Below, piece by piece: positions 1 through 9,032 of a stretch of DNA of 64,000 nucleotides (position 1 is the first letter of the stretch; every line of letters starts with the position of its first letter). Below the pieces are notes generated by a model, which saw only the letters and a list, made by a program, of their open reading frames with translations, was not told the DNA's origin and ran no database searches. This DNA is from a virus. Location: positions 26,062-90,061 of IMG/VR virus record IMGVR_UViG_3300026571_000427; one strand, given 5' to 3'. The position numbers and the translations under genes were made by a program.

Positions 1-183
1 CATCAATTGATTAGTTATAACTCAGACCAACTCGTAAAAGACCGATTTAAAGATTGGAACGCTGCCGAGTTTGATTTGACTTATACGATGCGTTCTGTTG
101 GTGAATATATGCGAGAGCAAAAAGATAGAAAAGAATTGCTGCTATTTAATTATGGAACTCAAAGATTGGCTCAACTCAATTAA
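1..183 (+). CDS. 44: Clamp-loader large subunit gp44, 3' end only
   Basis: An open frame enters from the left edge and stops at 181-183, giving about 60 C-terminal residues (ends KELLLFNYGTQRLAQLN). The family call rests mainly on position: in T4-type phages the AAA+ clamp-loader ATPase gp44 directly precedes gp62 and regA, exactly as here. The catalytic AAA+ part is outside the window, so no Walker motif can be seen. The last 32 bases overlap the start of the next gene, which suggests translational coupling of the two clamp-loader subunits. Confidence 0.7.
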   Translation, partial: HQLISYNSDQLVKDRFKDWNAAEFDLTYTMRSVGEYMREQKDRKELLLFNYGTQRLAQLN

Positions 184-520
184 TTTTACAAAAGAAGATT
201 TATCCGAAGATATTAGTTCATATCCACCTTTTATTATTAATAGGTGTTTATCTGGTCACATTGATTGTGTTCTTTTTTCTAATGAAATGAATATGCATCA
301 TCATCTTTCCAAGGATATGCAATATTCGTTTTATCTAAATAGTTTGAGGAAAAAGAAGAGATTTTCTCCCTGGCTCCGAAAGGATAAGGTTACAGACTTA
401 GAATGTGTTAAACAATACTATGGTTATAGTAATGAAAAAGCATCTCAAGCACTGAAAATCCTGACAAAAGAACAACTAACTTTCATCAAAAAACGACTTG
501 ATATTGGAGGAAAAAAATGA
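152..520 (+). CDS. 62: Clamp-loader small subunit gp62
   Basis: A 122-residue protein starting MELKDWLN. An in-frame ATG at 98 exists, but the ATG at 152 is preferred because it gives the length expected for cyanophage gp62 and leaves only a 32-base overlap with gp44. gp62 joins gp44 to load the gp45 sliding clamp onto primed DNA. The run FYLNSLRKKKRFSPWLRK resembles the basic stretch (Y-L-M/N-x-x-P/R-x-G/K-K-R-x-x-x-W) seen in T4 gp62. It overlaps regA by 4 bases (ATGA). The protein diverges quickly between phages, so gene order carries much of the call. Confidence 0.8.
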   Translation: MELKDWLNSINFTKEDLSEDISSYPPFIINRCLSGHIDCVLFSNEMNMHHHLSKDMQYSFYLNSLRKKKRFSPWLRKDKVTDLECVKQYYGYSNEKASQALKILTKEQLTFIKKRLDIGGKK

Positions 521-954
521 CTACTACGGTAGAACCTACTGTTGAATGGTCTCAGGACCAAATGGTAGAAGTAATTCTTAATGAACCTGACGACTTCCTT
601 AAAGTTCGTGAAACCCTGACCCGTATCGGAGTTGCTTCACGTAAGGAGAAAAAACTCTATCAGTCTTGCCATATTTTACATAAGCAAGGTAGGTATTATA
701 TTGTTCACTTTAAAGAATTATTTGCTCTTGATGGTAAACATGCCAATCTTACTGTTAATGATGTGCAGAGAAGAAATAGAATCGTCCGTCTTCTTGCTGA
801 TTGGGGTCTAATTACAGTTATTAAACCAGATTCTGTAAATGATATTGCTCCCCTGAATCAAATCAAAGTCCTTGCTTATAAGGATAAGGGAGATTGGATT
901 TTAGAACAGAAGTATAATATTGGTAAGAAAGGAAAAGCAGTAGAAACCGAATAA
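517..954 (+). CDS. regA: RegA translational repressor of early mRNAs
   Basis: A 145-residue protein matching the RegA family in size and in motifs such as ILNEPDDFLKVRETLTRIG near the N-terminus and HFKELFALDGK in the middle. RegA binds the initiation regions of T4 early mRNAs and blocks ribosome loading, shutting off replication genes once enough protein is made. It has a good Shine-Dalgarno (GGAGG at 503-511) and a 4-base overlap with gp62. It is followed by a strong terminator, so it ends the clamp-loader transcription unit. The stop codon sits in TAAATAG. Confidence 0.93.
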   Translation: MTTTVEPTVEWSQDQMVEVILNEPDDFLKVRETLTRIGVASRKEKKLYQSCHILHKQGRYYIVHFKELFALDGKHANLTVNDVQRRNRIVRLLADWGLITVIKPDSVNDIAPLNQIKVLAYKDKGDWILEQKYNIGKKGKAVETE

Positions 955-962
955 ATAGTAGT

Positions 963-980
963 GTGCCATTCGTGCGGCAC
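963..980 (+). other. Small hairpin after regA
   Basis: GTGCC (963-967) pairs with GGCAC (976-980) across an 8-base loop just downstream of the regA stop. There is no T-run directly after it, so it is not itself a terminator. It may protect the 3' end of the mRNA. Confidence 0.4.
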
Positions 981-1004
981 TCTACAAAAGTCGGAACACC
1001 CTAA

Positions 1005-1038
1005 AAAGAGGTTCGGTTTTGCCGATACCTCTTTTTTT
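1005..1038 (+). terminator. Intrinsic terminator after regA
   Basis: AAAGAGGT (1005-1012) pairs with ACCTCTTT (1027-1034), and TCGG/CCGA extends the stem inside, followed by a run of T. It separates the replication unit from the late gene at 1081. Confidence 0.85.
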
Positions 1039-1052
1039 CGTTTCTTGTATTT

Positions 1053-1060
1053 TATAAATA
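1053..1060 (+). promoter_or_regulatory. T4-type late promoter TATAAATA
   Basis: A perfect T4 late-promoter octamer 20 bases before the ATG at 1081. It is followed by the leader CTAAAAAGTATTATTAAAA, which recurs with small changes before the genes at 9033, 10416 and 24179. Confidence 0.8.
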
Positions 1061-1080
1061 CCTAAAAAGTATTATTAAAA

Positions 1081-1629
1081 ATGGACGCGCAAGAATTTCG
1101 TAGTCTTCAAGAAGCATATATGGAAGTTGTTGAGGGTGCCTCAGGAGATGTTGCTGATAGAGCAGCAAAACTTGAAAGGCAAAAAAAGGGACAAACTCCC
1201 GAAAGACAGGAGATGTATAGGAAACTTAAAAATAAAGCACGATCAAGAGAAGAAGAACCAGAAACTATAAAACGACATCAATCTCTTGGACATAAGGGGG
1301 GAGGTACTTTTGGTGCTGGTGGGCATATGAGAACTGGAATGACTCAATCGGATAGAGACAGAAACAGAGAAGCAGCAGCAACAAGATCTAGACGACTTTC
1401 TCCTTATGATCCAAAATATAAAAAACATACAGAAGGTTCTGGAACAGTAACCAAAAATCCTAAGAAACTTCGTAAGCAACAAGCGATGGGTGAGATTGGA
1501 GAAAACTTTGACCTTTACGATATTATCCTCTCACACTTACTTGATGAAGGATATGCTGAAACACCAGAAGCAGCAGAAGCAATTATGGTGAATATGAGCG
1601 AAGAGTGGAGAGAGAGTATTATTGGTTGA
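1081..1629 (+). CDS. Late protein with two modules shared with the gene at 9033
   Basis: A basic 182-residue protein under a late promoter. Residues about 1-115 are charged, low-complexity sequence. Then come a TKNPKKLRKQQAMGE block and a C-terminal acidic block (LYDIILSHLLDEGYAETPEA and on to MSEEWRESII). Both blocks recur in the 401-residue protein at 9033, but there in the opposite order. Such proteins are common and uncharacterised in cyanophages and are probably virion-associated; that role is inferred from the late promoter. No enzymatic motif is visible. Confidence 0.75.
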   Translation: MDAQEFRSLQEAYMEVVEGASGDVADRAAKLERQKKGQTPERQEMYRKLKNKARSREEEPETIKRHQSLGHKGGGTFGAGGHMRTGMTQSDRDRNREAAATRSRRLSPYDPKYKKHTEGSGTVTKNPKKLRKQQAMGEIGENFDLYDIILSHLLDEGYAETPEAAEAIMVNMSEEWRESIIG

Positions 1630-1671
1630 TAAATATTAGTGCTTGTTTGTGGTTATTCAAGCAAAGGATTG

Positions 1672-1696
1672 GGGGCAGAAATGCTCCTTTTCTTTT
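1672..1696 (+). terminator. Terminator with GAAA tetraloop
   Basis: GGGGCA (1672-1677), loop GAAA, TGCTCC (1682-1687), then TTTTCTTTT. One G-U pair. It ends the transcript of the gene at 1081 just before the endonuclease. Confidence 0.75.
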
Positions 1697-1703
1697 ATAA
1701 ATA
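1696..1703 (+). promoter_or_regulatory. Late promoter of the GIY-YIG gene
   Basis: TATAAATA, 22 bases before the ATG at 1726, inside the inverted repeat 1643-1720. Confidence 0.75.
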
Positions 1704-1725
1704 ACTATAACCACAAACAAAGCAG

Positions 1726-2133
1726 ATGGAAAGGTATTACGTTTACGCTTATTTGCGTGAAGATAGATATTCTCCTTACTACATTGGGAAAGGTTCTGGA
1801 TTTAGAGACACAAATAAAAGAAAGTTAGGATTAGCTCAACGACCTCCTGATAGAGATAGAATAGTAAGAATAAAAGAAAACTTAACAGAACAAGAAGCAT
1901 TATCTTTGGAAATAGCACTCATAAAGTTTTGGGGTAAAAAAGATAGTGGTGGTGTATTGGTTAATAAAACCGATGGTGGTGAAGGTACTTCTGGATCAAA
2001 AAGAGATAAAGCGTCAAGACAGAAAACCGGTATGTCTATGAAGGGGAAACCTGCTTGGAACAAAGGTATGAAGTTTCCTCCTGGAACATTTGGAAGACCA
2101 GTTAAGAATAATGTAGTAGAAACCACACTTTAA
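1726..2133 (+). CDS. GIY-YIG homing-type endonuclease with NUMOD3-like tail
   Basis: A 135-residue protein. The N-terminus YYVYAYLR followed by YYIGKGSG is the GIY-YIG catalytic signature, with the conserved R/E region further on (ALSLEIALIKFWG). Residues about 100-125 (GMSMKGKPAWNKGMKF) look like a NUMOD3 DNA-binding repeat, common on free-standing phage homing endonucleases. Such enzymes cut a related phage genome and are copied in during repair. An in-frame upstream start in another frame at 1643 is not supported. The gene lies between unrelated late genes, as expected for a mobile insertion. Confidence 0.9.
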   Translation: MERYYVYAYLREDRYSPYYIGKGSGFRDTNKRKLGLAQRPPDRDRIVRIKENLTEQEALSLEIALIKFWGKKDSGGVLVNKTDGGEGTSGSKRDKASRQKTGMSMKGKPAWNKGMKFPPGTFGRPVKNNVVETTL

Positions 2134-2217
2134 AAATAATAAAAACTGTTATAAATTATTAATGATCGCCTTATTGGGATCACAAAATCAAACCTCGCTT
2201 TCAAAGGAGCTACTATA

Positions 2218-2652
2218 ATGACTAACCTCATGCGATATACCGCGTCGGATCTTCCTGCCCTATTGGAAAGGATTAACCGCAATAGTATTGGAATGGATGA
2301 ATATTTTGATCGTCTATTTAATCTTCATGAAACAACTTCTAATTACCCCCCATATAACCTTGTTCAAGTTAGTAATGTAGAATCACGACTCGAACTTGCA
2401 CTTGCCGGATTTAAGAAGGAGGAAGTACATGTATACACGGAGTATGGAAAACTTTTTGTCGAAGGACAGAAGGAAGATAGGGAGTCCGATACCAACTACA
2501 TCCATAAGGGATTGGCTCAACGATCTTTCAAGAGAGCATGGACATTATCAGATGATACAACCATTAAAGAAGTTCTATTCGAGGATGGATTGCTAACCGT
2601 TGTTCTTGGTAAGATTGTTCCTGAGCACCATGCACGAAAGGATTATCTCTAA
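2218..2652 (+). CDS. hsp20: Small heat-shock protein Hsp20 (alpha-crystallin family)
   Basis: A 144-residue protein with an alpha-crystallin core at about residues 40-130: NVESRLELALAGFKKEEVHV, then GKLFVEGQKED and SFKRAWTLSDDTTIKEVLFEDGLLTV. It is an ATP-independent holdase found in nearly all T4-like cyanophages, where it is assumed to help capsid or scaffold folding. A strong ribosome site AAAGGAG lies at 2201-2207. A TATAAATT near 2149 is one base off the late consensus and may drive it. Confidence 0.93.
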   Translation: MTNLMRYTASDLPALLERINRNSIGMDEYFDRLFNLHETTSNYPPYNLVQVSNVESRLELALAGFKKEEVHVYTEYGKLFVEGQKEDRESDTNYIHKGLAQRSFKRAWTLSDDTTIKEVLFEDGLLTVVLGKIVPEHHARKDYL

Positions 2653-2666
2653 ATAAAAATAAAAAA

Positions 2667-2828
2667 ATGAAATCTTTTGACGAGTTCAAAACAATTGCAT
2701 ATAAGGGAGCAATCCCACATACTGTTTATTCTCAAGGAAAACAAAAGCAAGTTCCAAAAGGAAAAGCAGTTCCTGTAAGAAGTCGTTCAAGTGCTGGTGG
2801 TAATGGAGATGGTGACGGTGGGGAATAA
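2667..2828 (+). CDS. Small basic protein, unknown
   Basis: A 53-residue frame (starts MKSFDEFKTIAYKG, ends with a glycine/aspartate-rich GNGDGDGGE tail). It follows hsp20 by 14 bases and runs to just before a terminator, so it fits as the last gene of the hsp20 unit. The N-terminus resembles the short helical starts of cyanophage virion-associated proteins. No function can be assigned. Confidence 0.55.
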   Translation: MKSFDEFKTIAYKGAIPHTVYSQGKQKQVPKGKAVPVRSRSSAGGNGDGDGGE

Positions 2829-2851
2829 ATAGTATTGAATATCGTCGGCGC

Positions 2852-2893
2852 GAGGAGCACCTGGCAAAATCCAGGTTGACTCCTCCTTTTTTT
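2852..2893 (+). terminator. Terminator overlapping the next promoter
   Basis: GAGGAG (2852-2857) pairs with CTCCTC (2880-2885), with an inner CCTGG/CCAGG stem, followed by TTTTTTT. The -35 box of the next promoter is inside this hairpin. Confidence 0.85.
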
Positions 2894-2904
2894 GTTGCTA
2901 CAAT
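2876..2904 (+). promoter_or_regulatory. Sigma70-type promoter of the polymerase unit
   Basis: TTGACT (2876-2881), 17-base spacer, TACAAT (2899-2904). It lies 22 bases before the gene at 2926 and likely starts early transcription of the gp43-uvsX-gp41 operon. Confidence 0.8.
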
Positions 2905-2925
2905 AGTAAGAGGTATGGAGTAAAA

Positions 2926-3321
2926 ATGACTGTAAGACTAATGTTGCTTAAGTCTGGTGAAGACTTGATTGCAGATGTAAAAGAAATGGTAGTTGGTGAC
3001 GAAGAAAATCCAGTTATGGTTGGATATTTCTTGAATAAACCATGCGTTGTTAAAATGACACCCCCATCAAATGTTCCAGAAAAGTTTGATGAAGAGGAAA
3101 TGAAAGAAGACCCTTCAAAAGCTTCTTTTAGAGTTACCTTATTCCCGTGGATGCCACTATCTAAAGATAGTGTTATTCCTTTAACAAAGGAATGGGTGGT
3201 CACTATGGTCAATCCAAGTGATAAACTGAAAGATATGTATTTAAACGATGTTATAAACTATGGAAACGATAACCAAAGTAATAGTTCTACTGAACAATCA
3301 AATTCTGATAAGTCAGATTGA
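2926..3321 (+). CDS. Conserved cyanophage protein, Sm-like candidate, copy 1
   Basis: A 131-residue protein. Residues 1-95 form a compact beta-rich block (LLKSGEDLIADVKE, then YFLNKPCVVKM and KEWVVTMVNPSDKLKDMY); the last 30 residues are polar and N/S-rich. The pattern resembles small Sm/LSm-type barrels, an inference from the strand pattern only. It lies upstream of gp43 and overlaps the next gene by 62 bases. The next protein repeats the same pattern, so the two look like a tandem duplication. Confidence 0.65.
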   Translation: MTVRLMLLKSGEDLIADVKEMVVGDEENPVMVGYFLNKPCVVKMTPPSNVPEKFDEEEMKEDPSKASFRVTLFPWMPLSKDSVIPLTKEWVVTMVNPSDKLKDMYLNDVINYGNDNQSNSSTEQSNSDKSD

Positions 3322-3526
3322 AGAAGTAGGCGCTGATATTGGAGAACCTGATTGTAAACTTATCAAACCTTTCTTAATAAGAGATGGTTCTCAGAAAGTT
3401 TTAGAACCTTTTTTGATGGGATATACAAAACAAGATTCGTTTATGATGAGTTCGGATAAGATTCTAACACTTGTTGATCCAACTCCAACTCTACTTGAAA
3501 AATATGAGGACTTGATTAAAGAATGA
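3260..3526 (+). CDS. Conserved cyanophage protein, Sm-like candidate, copy 2
   Basis: An 88-residue protein that aligns by eye with the previous one: VLLNNQILISQIEEV against LLKSGEDLIADVKEM, and KILTLVDPTPTLLEKYEDLI against VVTMVNPSDKLKDMYLNDVI. It starts inside the polar tail of copy 1 and overlaps gp43 by 4 bases, so all three are probably co-translated. Function unknown. Confidence 0.65.
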   Translation: METITKVIVLLNNQILISQIEEVGADIGEPDCKLIKPFLIRDGSQKVLEPFLMGYTKQDSFMMSSDKILTLVDPTPTLLEKYEDLIKE

Positions 3527-6018
3527 GATTTTACACTAATGTTCAATTGATTGGAAATCAGTTTTTGGTTCGTGGAGTAGAAAATGGTAAAAGATTTGAG
3601 ACAAGAGATGAGTTCTTTCCAACTCTCTTTGTAAAAACTAAAAAAGATTCTAAGTATAGAACATTAAGTGGAGAATCGGTAGAACCAATTAATCCTGGAA
3701 CAGTAAAGGACTGTCGAGAGTTCTATAAAAAATATGATGAAGTTGATGGATTTGAGATCTATGGAAATGATCGATATATCTATCAATACATCTCTGAAAA
3801 ATATTCGGAGGATGAAATTAAGTTTGATATCAATAAAATTAAACTTGTAACTCTGGACATTGAGGTTGCTTCGGAGCAGGGATTCCCTGATGTAGAATCT
3901 TGTTCCGAAGAAATCCTTGCAATTACAATTCAAGATTATACAACTAAAAAAATTATTACTTGGGGGGTTCGACCTTTCAAGCATAATCGTAGTGACTTAA
4001 CGTATCATCACTGCCCATCTGAATATGAACTTCTCAATAATTTTATTAATTATTGGATGATTGATGTTCCAGATGTTGTGACTGGTTGGAATATTCAATT
4101 ATATGATATTCCTTATATCTGCAAGCGTCTGAATCGTGTTCTTGGCGAAAAACTGATGAAACGTTTTTCTAATTGGGGACTTGTCACAGAAGGTGAAGTG
4201 TTTATTAATGGACGCAAACACACCACATTTGATGTGGGTGGAATGACTCAACTTGACTATCTTGATCTTTATAAGAAGTTTACTTATAAGGCACAGGAAT
4301 CATATCGTCTTGATTATATTGCTGAGGTAGAACTTGGTCAGAAGAAACTTGACCACTCTGAGTTTGATACCTTCAAAGATTTCTATACCCAAGGTTGGCA
4401 GAAATTTATTGAGTACAACATCGTTGACGTAGAACTTGTTGACCGTTTAGAAGATAAGATGAAACTGATTGAGTTGGCACTTACGATGGCATATGATGCC
4501 AAAGTAAATTATGCCGATGTGTTCTATCAAGTTCGGATGTGGGACAACATCATCTACAATTATCTTAAGAAAAGAAACATTGTAATTCCGCCAAGAAATA
4601 AAACGCAAAAAAATGAAAAGTATGCTGGTGCTTATGTAAAAGAACCAATTCCTGGAAAGTATGATTGGGTTGTAAACTTTGACCTTAATTCACTTTATCC
4701 ACACTTGATTATGCAATATAACATCTCACCAGAAACTCTGGTGGATGAAAGGCATCCCACAGCAACTGTTGATAAAATTCTGAATCAAGAAATCAGTTTT
4801 GAACTCTATAAAGATTATGCAGTATGTGCAAATGGTGCAATGTTCCGCAAAGACGTTCGTGGATTTCTTCCTGAACTAATGGAAAAAATGTATCAAGACC
4901 GAGTAATCTTCAAGAAGAAAATGATTGAAGCGAAAAAAGAATATGAGAAGACTAAGAACAAGGAACTTGTAAAAGAGATTGCTCGTTGTAATAATATTCA
5001 GATGGCAAAGAAGATTTCTTTGAACTCTGCTTATGGTGCGATTGGTAATCAGTATTTCCGTTATTACAAACTTGAAAATGCTGAAGCAATTACTTTAAGT
5101 GGTCAGGTTTCTATTCGTTGGATTGAAGGTAAAATGAATTCTTACCTCAATAAAATTCTTAAAACAGATAATGTAGATTATGTTATTGCTTCAGATACTG
5201 ATTCCATTTATCTTAATATGGGTCCTTTGGTTGAAACTGTATTCAAAGGAAGAGAGAAAACTACTGAAAGCGTTGTTTCGTTCCTTGATAAGGTCGCTTC
5301 GTTGGAACTTGAAAAATATATTGAAAGTTCTTACCAAGAACTGGCGGACTATGTAAATGCATATGATCAAAAAATGCAAATGAAGCGGGAGAACATTGCA
5401 GACCGTGGAATTTGGACCGCTAAGAAACGATACATTCTTAACGTTTGGGATAGTGAGGGTGTTCGCTATGAAGAACCTAAACTGAAAATGATGGGTATTG
5501 AAGCTGTTAAATCTTCTACTCCAGCTCCTTGTCGCAAAATGATTAAGGATGCATTAAAACTTATGATGAGTGGAACAGAAGATGAAGTAATTGATTTTAT
5601 TGAGAATGCTCGCAAAGAATTTAAAAACCTCCCACCAGAGCAAATTTCATTCCCTCGCTCTGCCTCTGATGTAGTTAAGTATCAGTCTTCGTCTCAAATT
5701 TATATCAAGGGAACTCCAATTCATATTCGTGGAGCACTTCTCTTTAATCATTACATTAAACAAAATAAACTTACAAATAAGTATTCACTTATCCAAAATG
5801 GGGAAAAAATTAAGTTTATCTATCTGAAGAAACCTAATAGTATTCATGAAAATATTATTTCTTTCATTCAGGAATTTCCAAAGGAACTTAATCTTGACAA
5901 ATACATAGACTATGAACTACAATTTGAGAAAGCATTTCTAGAGCCACTCAAAATCATTCTTGATGCAATTGGGTGGAGCGTTGAAAAAACAGTAAACCTT
6001 GAATTATTTTTTGCCTAA
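3523..6018 (+). CDS. 43: DNA polymerase gp43 (family B)
   Basis: An 831-residue replicative polymerase, slightly shorter than T4 gp43 (898). Visible motifs: exonuclease motif LDIEVAS (D112, E114), palm motif A DLNSLYPH (D387), motif [16 protein letters not shown] near 500, and motif [10 protein letters not shown] (D558, D560). It works with the gp45 clamp and the gp44/62 loader encoded just upstream. Start and stop overlap its neighbours by 4 bases and 1 base. Translation of T4 gene 43 is self-repressed; that cannot be judged here. Confidence 0.98.
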   Translation: MRFYTNVQLIGNQFLVRGVENGKRFETRDEFFPTLFVKTKKDSKYRTLSGESVEPINPGTVKDCREFYKKYDEVDGFEIYGNDRYIYQYISEKYSEDEIKFDINKIKLVTLDIEVASEQGFPDVESCSEEILAITIQDYTTKKIITWGVRPFKHNRSDLTYHHCPSEYELLNNFINYWMIDVPDVVTGWNIQLYDIPYICKRLNRVLGEKLMKRFSNWGLVTEGEVFINGRKHTTFDVGGMTQLDYLDLYKKFTYKAQESYRLDYIAEVELGQKKLDHSEFDTFKDFYTQGWQKFIEYNIVDVELVDRLEDKMKLIELALTMAYDAKVNYADVFYQVRMWDNIIYNYLKKRNIVIPPRNKTQKNEKYAGAYVKEPIPGKYDWVVNFDLNSLYPHLIMQYNISPETLVDERHPTATVDKILNQEISFELYKDYAVCANGAMFRKDVRGFLPELMEKMYQDRVIFKKKMIEAKKEYEKTKNKELVKEIARCNNIQMAKKISLNSAYGAIGNQYFRYYKLENAEAITLSGQVSIRWIEGKMNSYLNKILKTDNVDYVIASDTDSIYLNMGPLVETVFKGREKTTESVVSFLDKVASLELEKYIESSYQELADYVNAYDQKMQMKRENIADRGIWTAKKRYILNVWDSEGVRYEEPKLKMMGIEAVKSSTPAPCRKMIKDALKLMMSGTEDEVIDFIENARKEFKNLPPEQISFPRSASDVVKYQSSSQIYIKGTPIHIRGALLFNHYIKQNKLTNKYSLIQNGEKIKFIYLKKPNSIHENIISFIQEFPKELNLDKYIDYELQFEKAFLEPLKIILDAIGWSVEKTVNLELFFA

Positions 6019-7025
6019 TGGATTTTCTTAAAGACATTGTAAAAGAAATCGGTGGTGAGTACACACAACTTGCTTCGGATATTGATGAAACTGAAAAGTA
6101 TGTTGACACAGGTTCGTACATTTTTAATGCACTGGTTTCAGGTAGCATATTTGGTGGTGTATCTGGCAATAAGATTACTGCTATTGCTGGAGAGTCTTCT
6201 ACTGGAAAGACTTTCTTCAGTCTCGCCGTTGTTAAGAATTTTTTGGATAATAATCCCGATGGTTATTGCCTCTACTTTGATACTGAAGCTGCTATAACTA
6301 AATCTCTTCTAGAATCCCGTGGAATTGATACTTCTCGTCTTGTGGTTGTTAATGTTGTCACTGTTGAAGAGTTTCGTGGAACGGCACTCAAAGCAGTAGA
6401 TATGTACATGAAAAAACCTGAAGGAGAGCGCAATCCTTGCATGTTTGTGCTAGACTCTTTGGGAATGCTTTCTACCAGCAAAGAGATTAATGATGCATTG
6501 AATGATAAAGAAGTTCGTGATATGACTAAATCACAACTAATCAAAGGTGCATTTCGTATGCTTACCTTAAAACTAGGTCAAGCAAAAATTCCAATGATAG
6601 TAACAAATCACACTTATGATGTTATCGGAGCTTACGTACCAACTAAAGAAATGGGTGGAGGCAGCGGACTCAAATACGCAGCGTCTTCAATCATTTATCT
6701 CAGCAAAAAGAAAGAAAAGGATGGAACAGAAGTGGTCGGCAATATTATCAAAGCTAAGACTGCTAAGTCGCGTTTGAGTAAGGAGAACAAAGATGTTGAA
6801 GTCCGTCTGTATTATGATGAGCGCGGTCTTGATCGTTACTATGGTCTTTTGGAACTTGGTGAGATTGGTGGACTCTGGAAGAATGTAGCGGGTCGCTATG
6901 AGATTGATGGTAAGAAAATTTATGCTAAACAGATTCTAAAAGAACCTGAAGTATATTTCACCGAAGAAGTAATGCAACAGTTGGACGAAATCGCACGCAA
7001 GGAATTCAGTTATGGAGAAAGTTGA
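6018..7025 (+). CDS. uvsX: UvsX RecA-like recombinase
   Basis: 335 residues. Walker A GESSTGKT at 58-65 and Walker B-like MFVLDSLGM near 140 identify a RecA/UvsX ATPase. UvsX forms filaments on single-stranded DNA and drives recombination-dependent replication and repair in T4-type phages. It follows gp43 with a 1-base overlap and overlaps the helicase gene by 14 bases, the usual cyanophage order. Confidence 0.97.
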   Translation: MDFLKDIVKEIGGEYTQLASDIDETEKYVDTGSYIFNALVSGSIFGGVSGNKITAIAGESSTGKTFFSLAVVKNFLDNNPDGYCLYFDTEAAITKSLLESRGIDTSRLVVVNVVTVEEFRGTALKAVDMYMKKPEGERNPCMFVLDSLGMLSTSKEINDALNDKEVRDMTKSQLIKGAFRMLTLKLGQAKIPMIVTNHTYDVIGAYVPTKEMGGGSGLKYAASSIIYLSKKKEKDGTEVVGNIIKAKTAKSRLSKENKDVEVRLYYDERGLDRYYGLLELGEIGGLWKNVAGRYEIDGKKIYAKQILKEPEVYFTEEVMQQLDEIARKEFSYGES

Positions 7026-8388
7026 GTTTCTAATTCTTAGAAACCTTTTACACAATGAGCAGTTTATTAGAAAAGTAATACCTTTCATTAAATCAGAATA
7101 TTTTGAAGATAGTAATCAAAAGATTGTATTTGAAGAAATTCTTTCTTTTGTTCAAGAATATAATCAACCAGCAACAAAAGAAGTTCTATGTATTGAAGTA
7201 GAAAAAAGAACAGATATAAATGAGCAATCTTTTAAGGAAATTGCACAAATCATTTCCTGTCTTGAAGATGTTCCTACAGAGTTTAATTGGTTAGTTGACA
7301 CAACTGAAAAGTGGTGTCGGGATCGTGCCATTTATTTGGCACTTATGGAATCTATTCATATTGCTGATGGAAATGATGAAAAGAAGAATCGTGATAGTAT
7401 TCCTTCTATTCTTTCTGATGCTCTTGCTGTAAGTTTTGATAATCATGTAGGGCACGATTATCTTCAGGATTATGAACAACGCTACGAATCTTATCATAAA
7501 AAGGAGGATAAAATTGAATTTGATCTTGAATACTTTAATAAAATCACGAAAGGTGGTCTCCCTAACAAAACTCTTAACATCGCTCTTGCTGGTACGGGCG
7601 TCGGCAAGTCTCTATTCATGTGCCATGTGGCTAGCTCCGTCTTGCTCCAAGGGAGGAACGTTCTGTACATTACGTTGGAAATGGCAGAAGAACGCATTGC
7701 TGAAAGAATTGACGCAAACCTCCTGAATGTCCCTATTCAAGATATTGTAGACCTCCCCAAGCAAATGTTTGAGAACAAGGTCACGAATCTTGCAAAGAAA
7801 ACTCAAGGAACTCTAATCATTAAAGAGTATCCAACTGCTTCTGCACATGCTGGGCACTTCAAGTCTCTCTTAAATGAACTTGCACTTAAGAAATCATTTA
7901 AACCAGATATTATTTTCATTGACTATCTGAACATTTGTTCATCTTCAAGGTATAAGGGCAATAGTAATATCAACTCTTATACCTTTGTAAAGGCAATTGC
8001 AGAAGAACTTCGTGGTCTTGCTGTAGAGTTTAATGTTCCTATTGTTAGTGCTACACAGACTACTCGTTCTGGTTATGGTTCTTCTGATGTGGAACTGACC
8101 GATACTTCTGAGAGTTTTGGTCTTCCTGCAACTGCTGACTTAATGTTTGCGTTGATTTCTACCGAAGAACTTGAAGGTCTTGGACAGATTCTTGTAAAAC
8201 AACTTAAGAATCGTTATAATGATCCTACCATTCATAAAAGATTTGTGATTGGTATTGACCGTGCTAAAATGCGTCTTTATGATTGCGAACAATCTGCTCA
8301 ACAAGATATCCTTGACAATGGAAAGGATGAAGAGTATGATTATGAAGAAAGAAAACCTAAAAAATCATTTGAAGGATTTAAATTCTAA
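7012..8388 (+). CDS. 41: Replicative DNA helicase gp41 (DnaB-like)
   Basis: 458 residues of the DnaB/gp41 hexameric helicase family. The N-terminal helical domain is followed by the RecA fold with Walker A GTGVGKS near residue 193-200 and Walker B-like [10 protein letters not shown] near 300; TQTTRSG fits the H4/sensor motif. It unwinds the fork and pairs with the gp61 primase (17053). The ATG at 7012 lies inside the uvsX end. Confidence 0.97.
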   Translation: MEKVEFLILRNLLHNEQFIRKVIPFIKSEYFEDSNQKIVFEEILSFVQEYNQPATKEVLCIEVEKRTDINEQSFKEIAQIISCLEDVPTEFNWLVDTTEKWCRDRAIYLALMESIHIADGNDEKKNRDSIPSILSDALAVSFDNHVGHDYLQDYEQRYESYHKKEDKIEFDLEYFNKITKGGLPNKTLNIALAGTGVGKSLFMCHVASSVLLQGRNVLYITLEMAEERIAERIDANLLNVPIQDIVDLPKQMFENKVTNLAKKTQGTLIIKEYPTASAHAGHFKSLLNELALKKSFKPDIIFIDYLNICSSSRYKGNSNINSYTFVKAIAEELRGLAVEFNVPIVSATQTTRSGYGSSDVELTDTSESFGLPATADLMFALISTEELEGLGQILVKQLKNRYNDPTIHKRFVIGIDRAKMRLYDCEQSAQQDILDNGKDEEYDYEERKPKKSFEGFKF

Positions 8389-8389
8389 T

Positions 8390-8803
8390 ATGACTCAAGT
8401 TATTGATACAAACAAATATATTGAATTCGTTCGTCAAACTACAAGTCCAGCAAGCAGTGATTTTGCTCAACTACTTGCTCGTATGACTGAACTTGAAGCA
8501 ACTAATGATGCTGATGTTCCGCGTCTTCTTACTGCTGCTCTTGGTATGAGTGCTGAAGCGGGGGAGTTTACTGAGGTTGTAAAAAAAATCATCCTTCAAG
8601 GTAAACCATACAATGAAGAGAATGCCTTTCACTTGAAGCGTGAACTTGGAGATATCTGTTGGTATCTGTCTCAAGCATTTATGGCACTCGATACTAACTT
8701 CGAAGAAATTCTTAAGATGAACTATGAAAAACTGAGTGCTCGTTATCCTGAAGGAGCATTTGATGTTTATCGTTCTGAAAATCGTAAGGAGGGAGACCTG
8801 TGA
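8390..8803 (+). CDS. mazG: MazG-like nucleotide pyrophosphohydrolase
   Basis: 137 residues from the ATG at 8390; a longer frame from 8249 lies inside gp41 and is not credible. The all-alpha NTP-PPase signature is clear: EAGEFTEVVKKIILQ near 70 and ELGDICWYLSQAFMALD near 95, giving the E-x-x-E and E-x-x-D metal ligands. Cyanophage MazG prefers dGTP/dCTP-type substrates in published work rather than ppGpp. It sits directly behind gp41 in the replication operon. Confidence 0.92.
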   Translation: MTQVIDTNKYIEFVRQTTSPASSDFAQLLARMTELEATNDADVPRLLTAALGMSAEAGEFTEVVKKIILQGKPYNEENAFHLKRELGDICWYLSQAFMALDTNFEEILKMNYEKLSARYPEGAFDVYRSENRKEGDL

Positions 8804-8985
8804 CTAAAGAAAAACAAGTAGCAATTAAAATGGATGCTCGTACAGCAGCAGCAGTTCGTCAAGTTTTGTTTGACGCACAAAAAGGATATACTTATGATGA
8901 AGTAAGTGTTCCTCCTCGCGTCTCTGATATTCGTGGAGTTATTCAACAACTGGATGATAATATTGCTGCCGTTCTTGGTGTTTGA
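8800..8985 (+). CDS. Small conserved protein, unknown
   Basis: 61 residues from a GTG start that overlaps the mazG stop (GTGA). The ribosome site AAGGAGGGA just upstream supports the start. The predicted helices (DARTAAAVRQVLFDAQKGYT, then IRGVIQQLDDNIAAVL) suggest a helical pair. Its stop codon lies in the stem of the terminator, so it closes the operon that began at 2926. Confidence 0.7.
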   Translation: MTKEKQVAIKMDARTAAAVRQVLFDAQKGYTYDEVSVPPRVSDIRGVIQQLDDNIAAVLGV

Positions 8986-9003
8986 CCCTTCGGGGTCTTT
9001 TTT
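8984..9003 (+). terminator. Terminator with TTCG tetraloop
   Basis: GACCC (8984-8988), TTCG, GGGTC (8993-8997), then seven T. It ends the replication operon. Confidence 0.92.
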
Positions 9004-9011
9004 TATAAATA
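9004..9011 (+). promoter_or_regulatory. Late promoter TATAAATA
   Basis: A perfect late octamer directly behind the terminator, followed by the recurrent leader CTAAAAAAGTATTTGTAAAA and the ATG at 9033. Confidence 0.8.
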
Positions 9012-9032
9012 ACTAAAAAAGTATTTGTAAAA

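Larger units (their letters stand above)
1643..1720 (+). promoter_or_regulatory. Inverted repeat enclosing terminator and late promoter of the endonuclease
   Basis: TTGTTTGTGGTTAT (1643-1656) and ATAACCACAAACAA (1707-1720) are perfect 14-base complements. Between them lie a terminator and the late promoter at 1696-1703. The right arm starts where late transcription should begin and ends 5 bases before the endonuclease ATG. Read-through RNA can therefore fold and occlude the start, while late RNA lacks the left arm. This matches the known design of T4 I-TevI. Confidence 0.7.

Noticed and set aside
1643-1828. 61-residue ORF starting in the repeat before the GIY-YIG gene
   Set aside because: It overlaps the terminator, late promoter and the real gene in another frame.
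8249-8389. Longer mazG start
   Set aside because: The extra 47 residues lie in the gp41 frame and are not MazG-like; the ATG at 8390 starts right after the gp41 stop.
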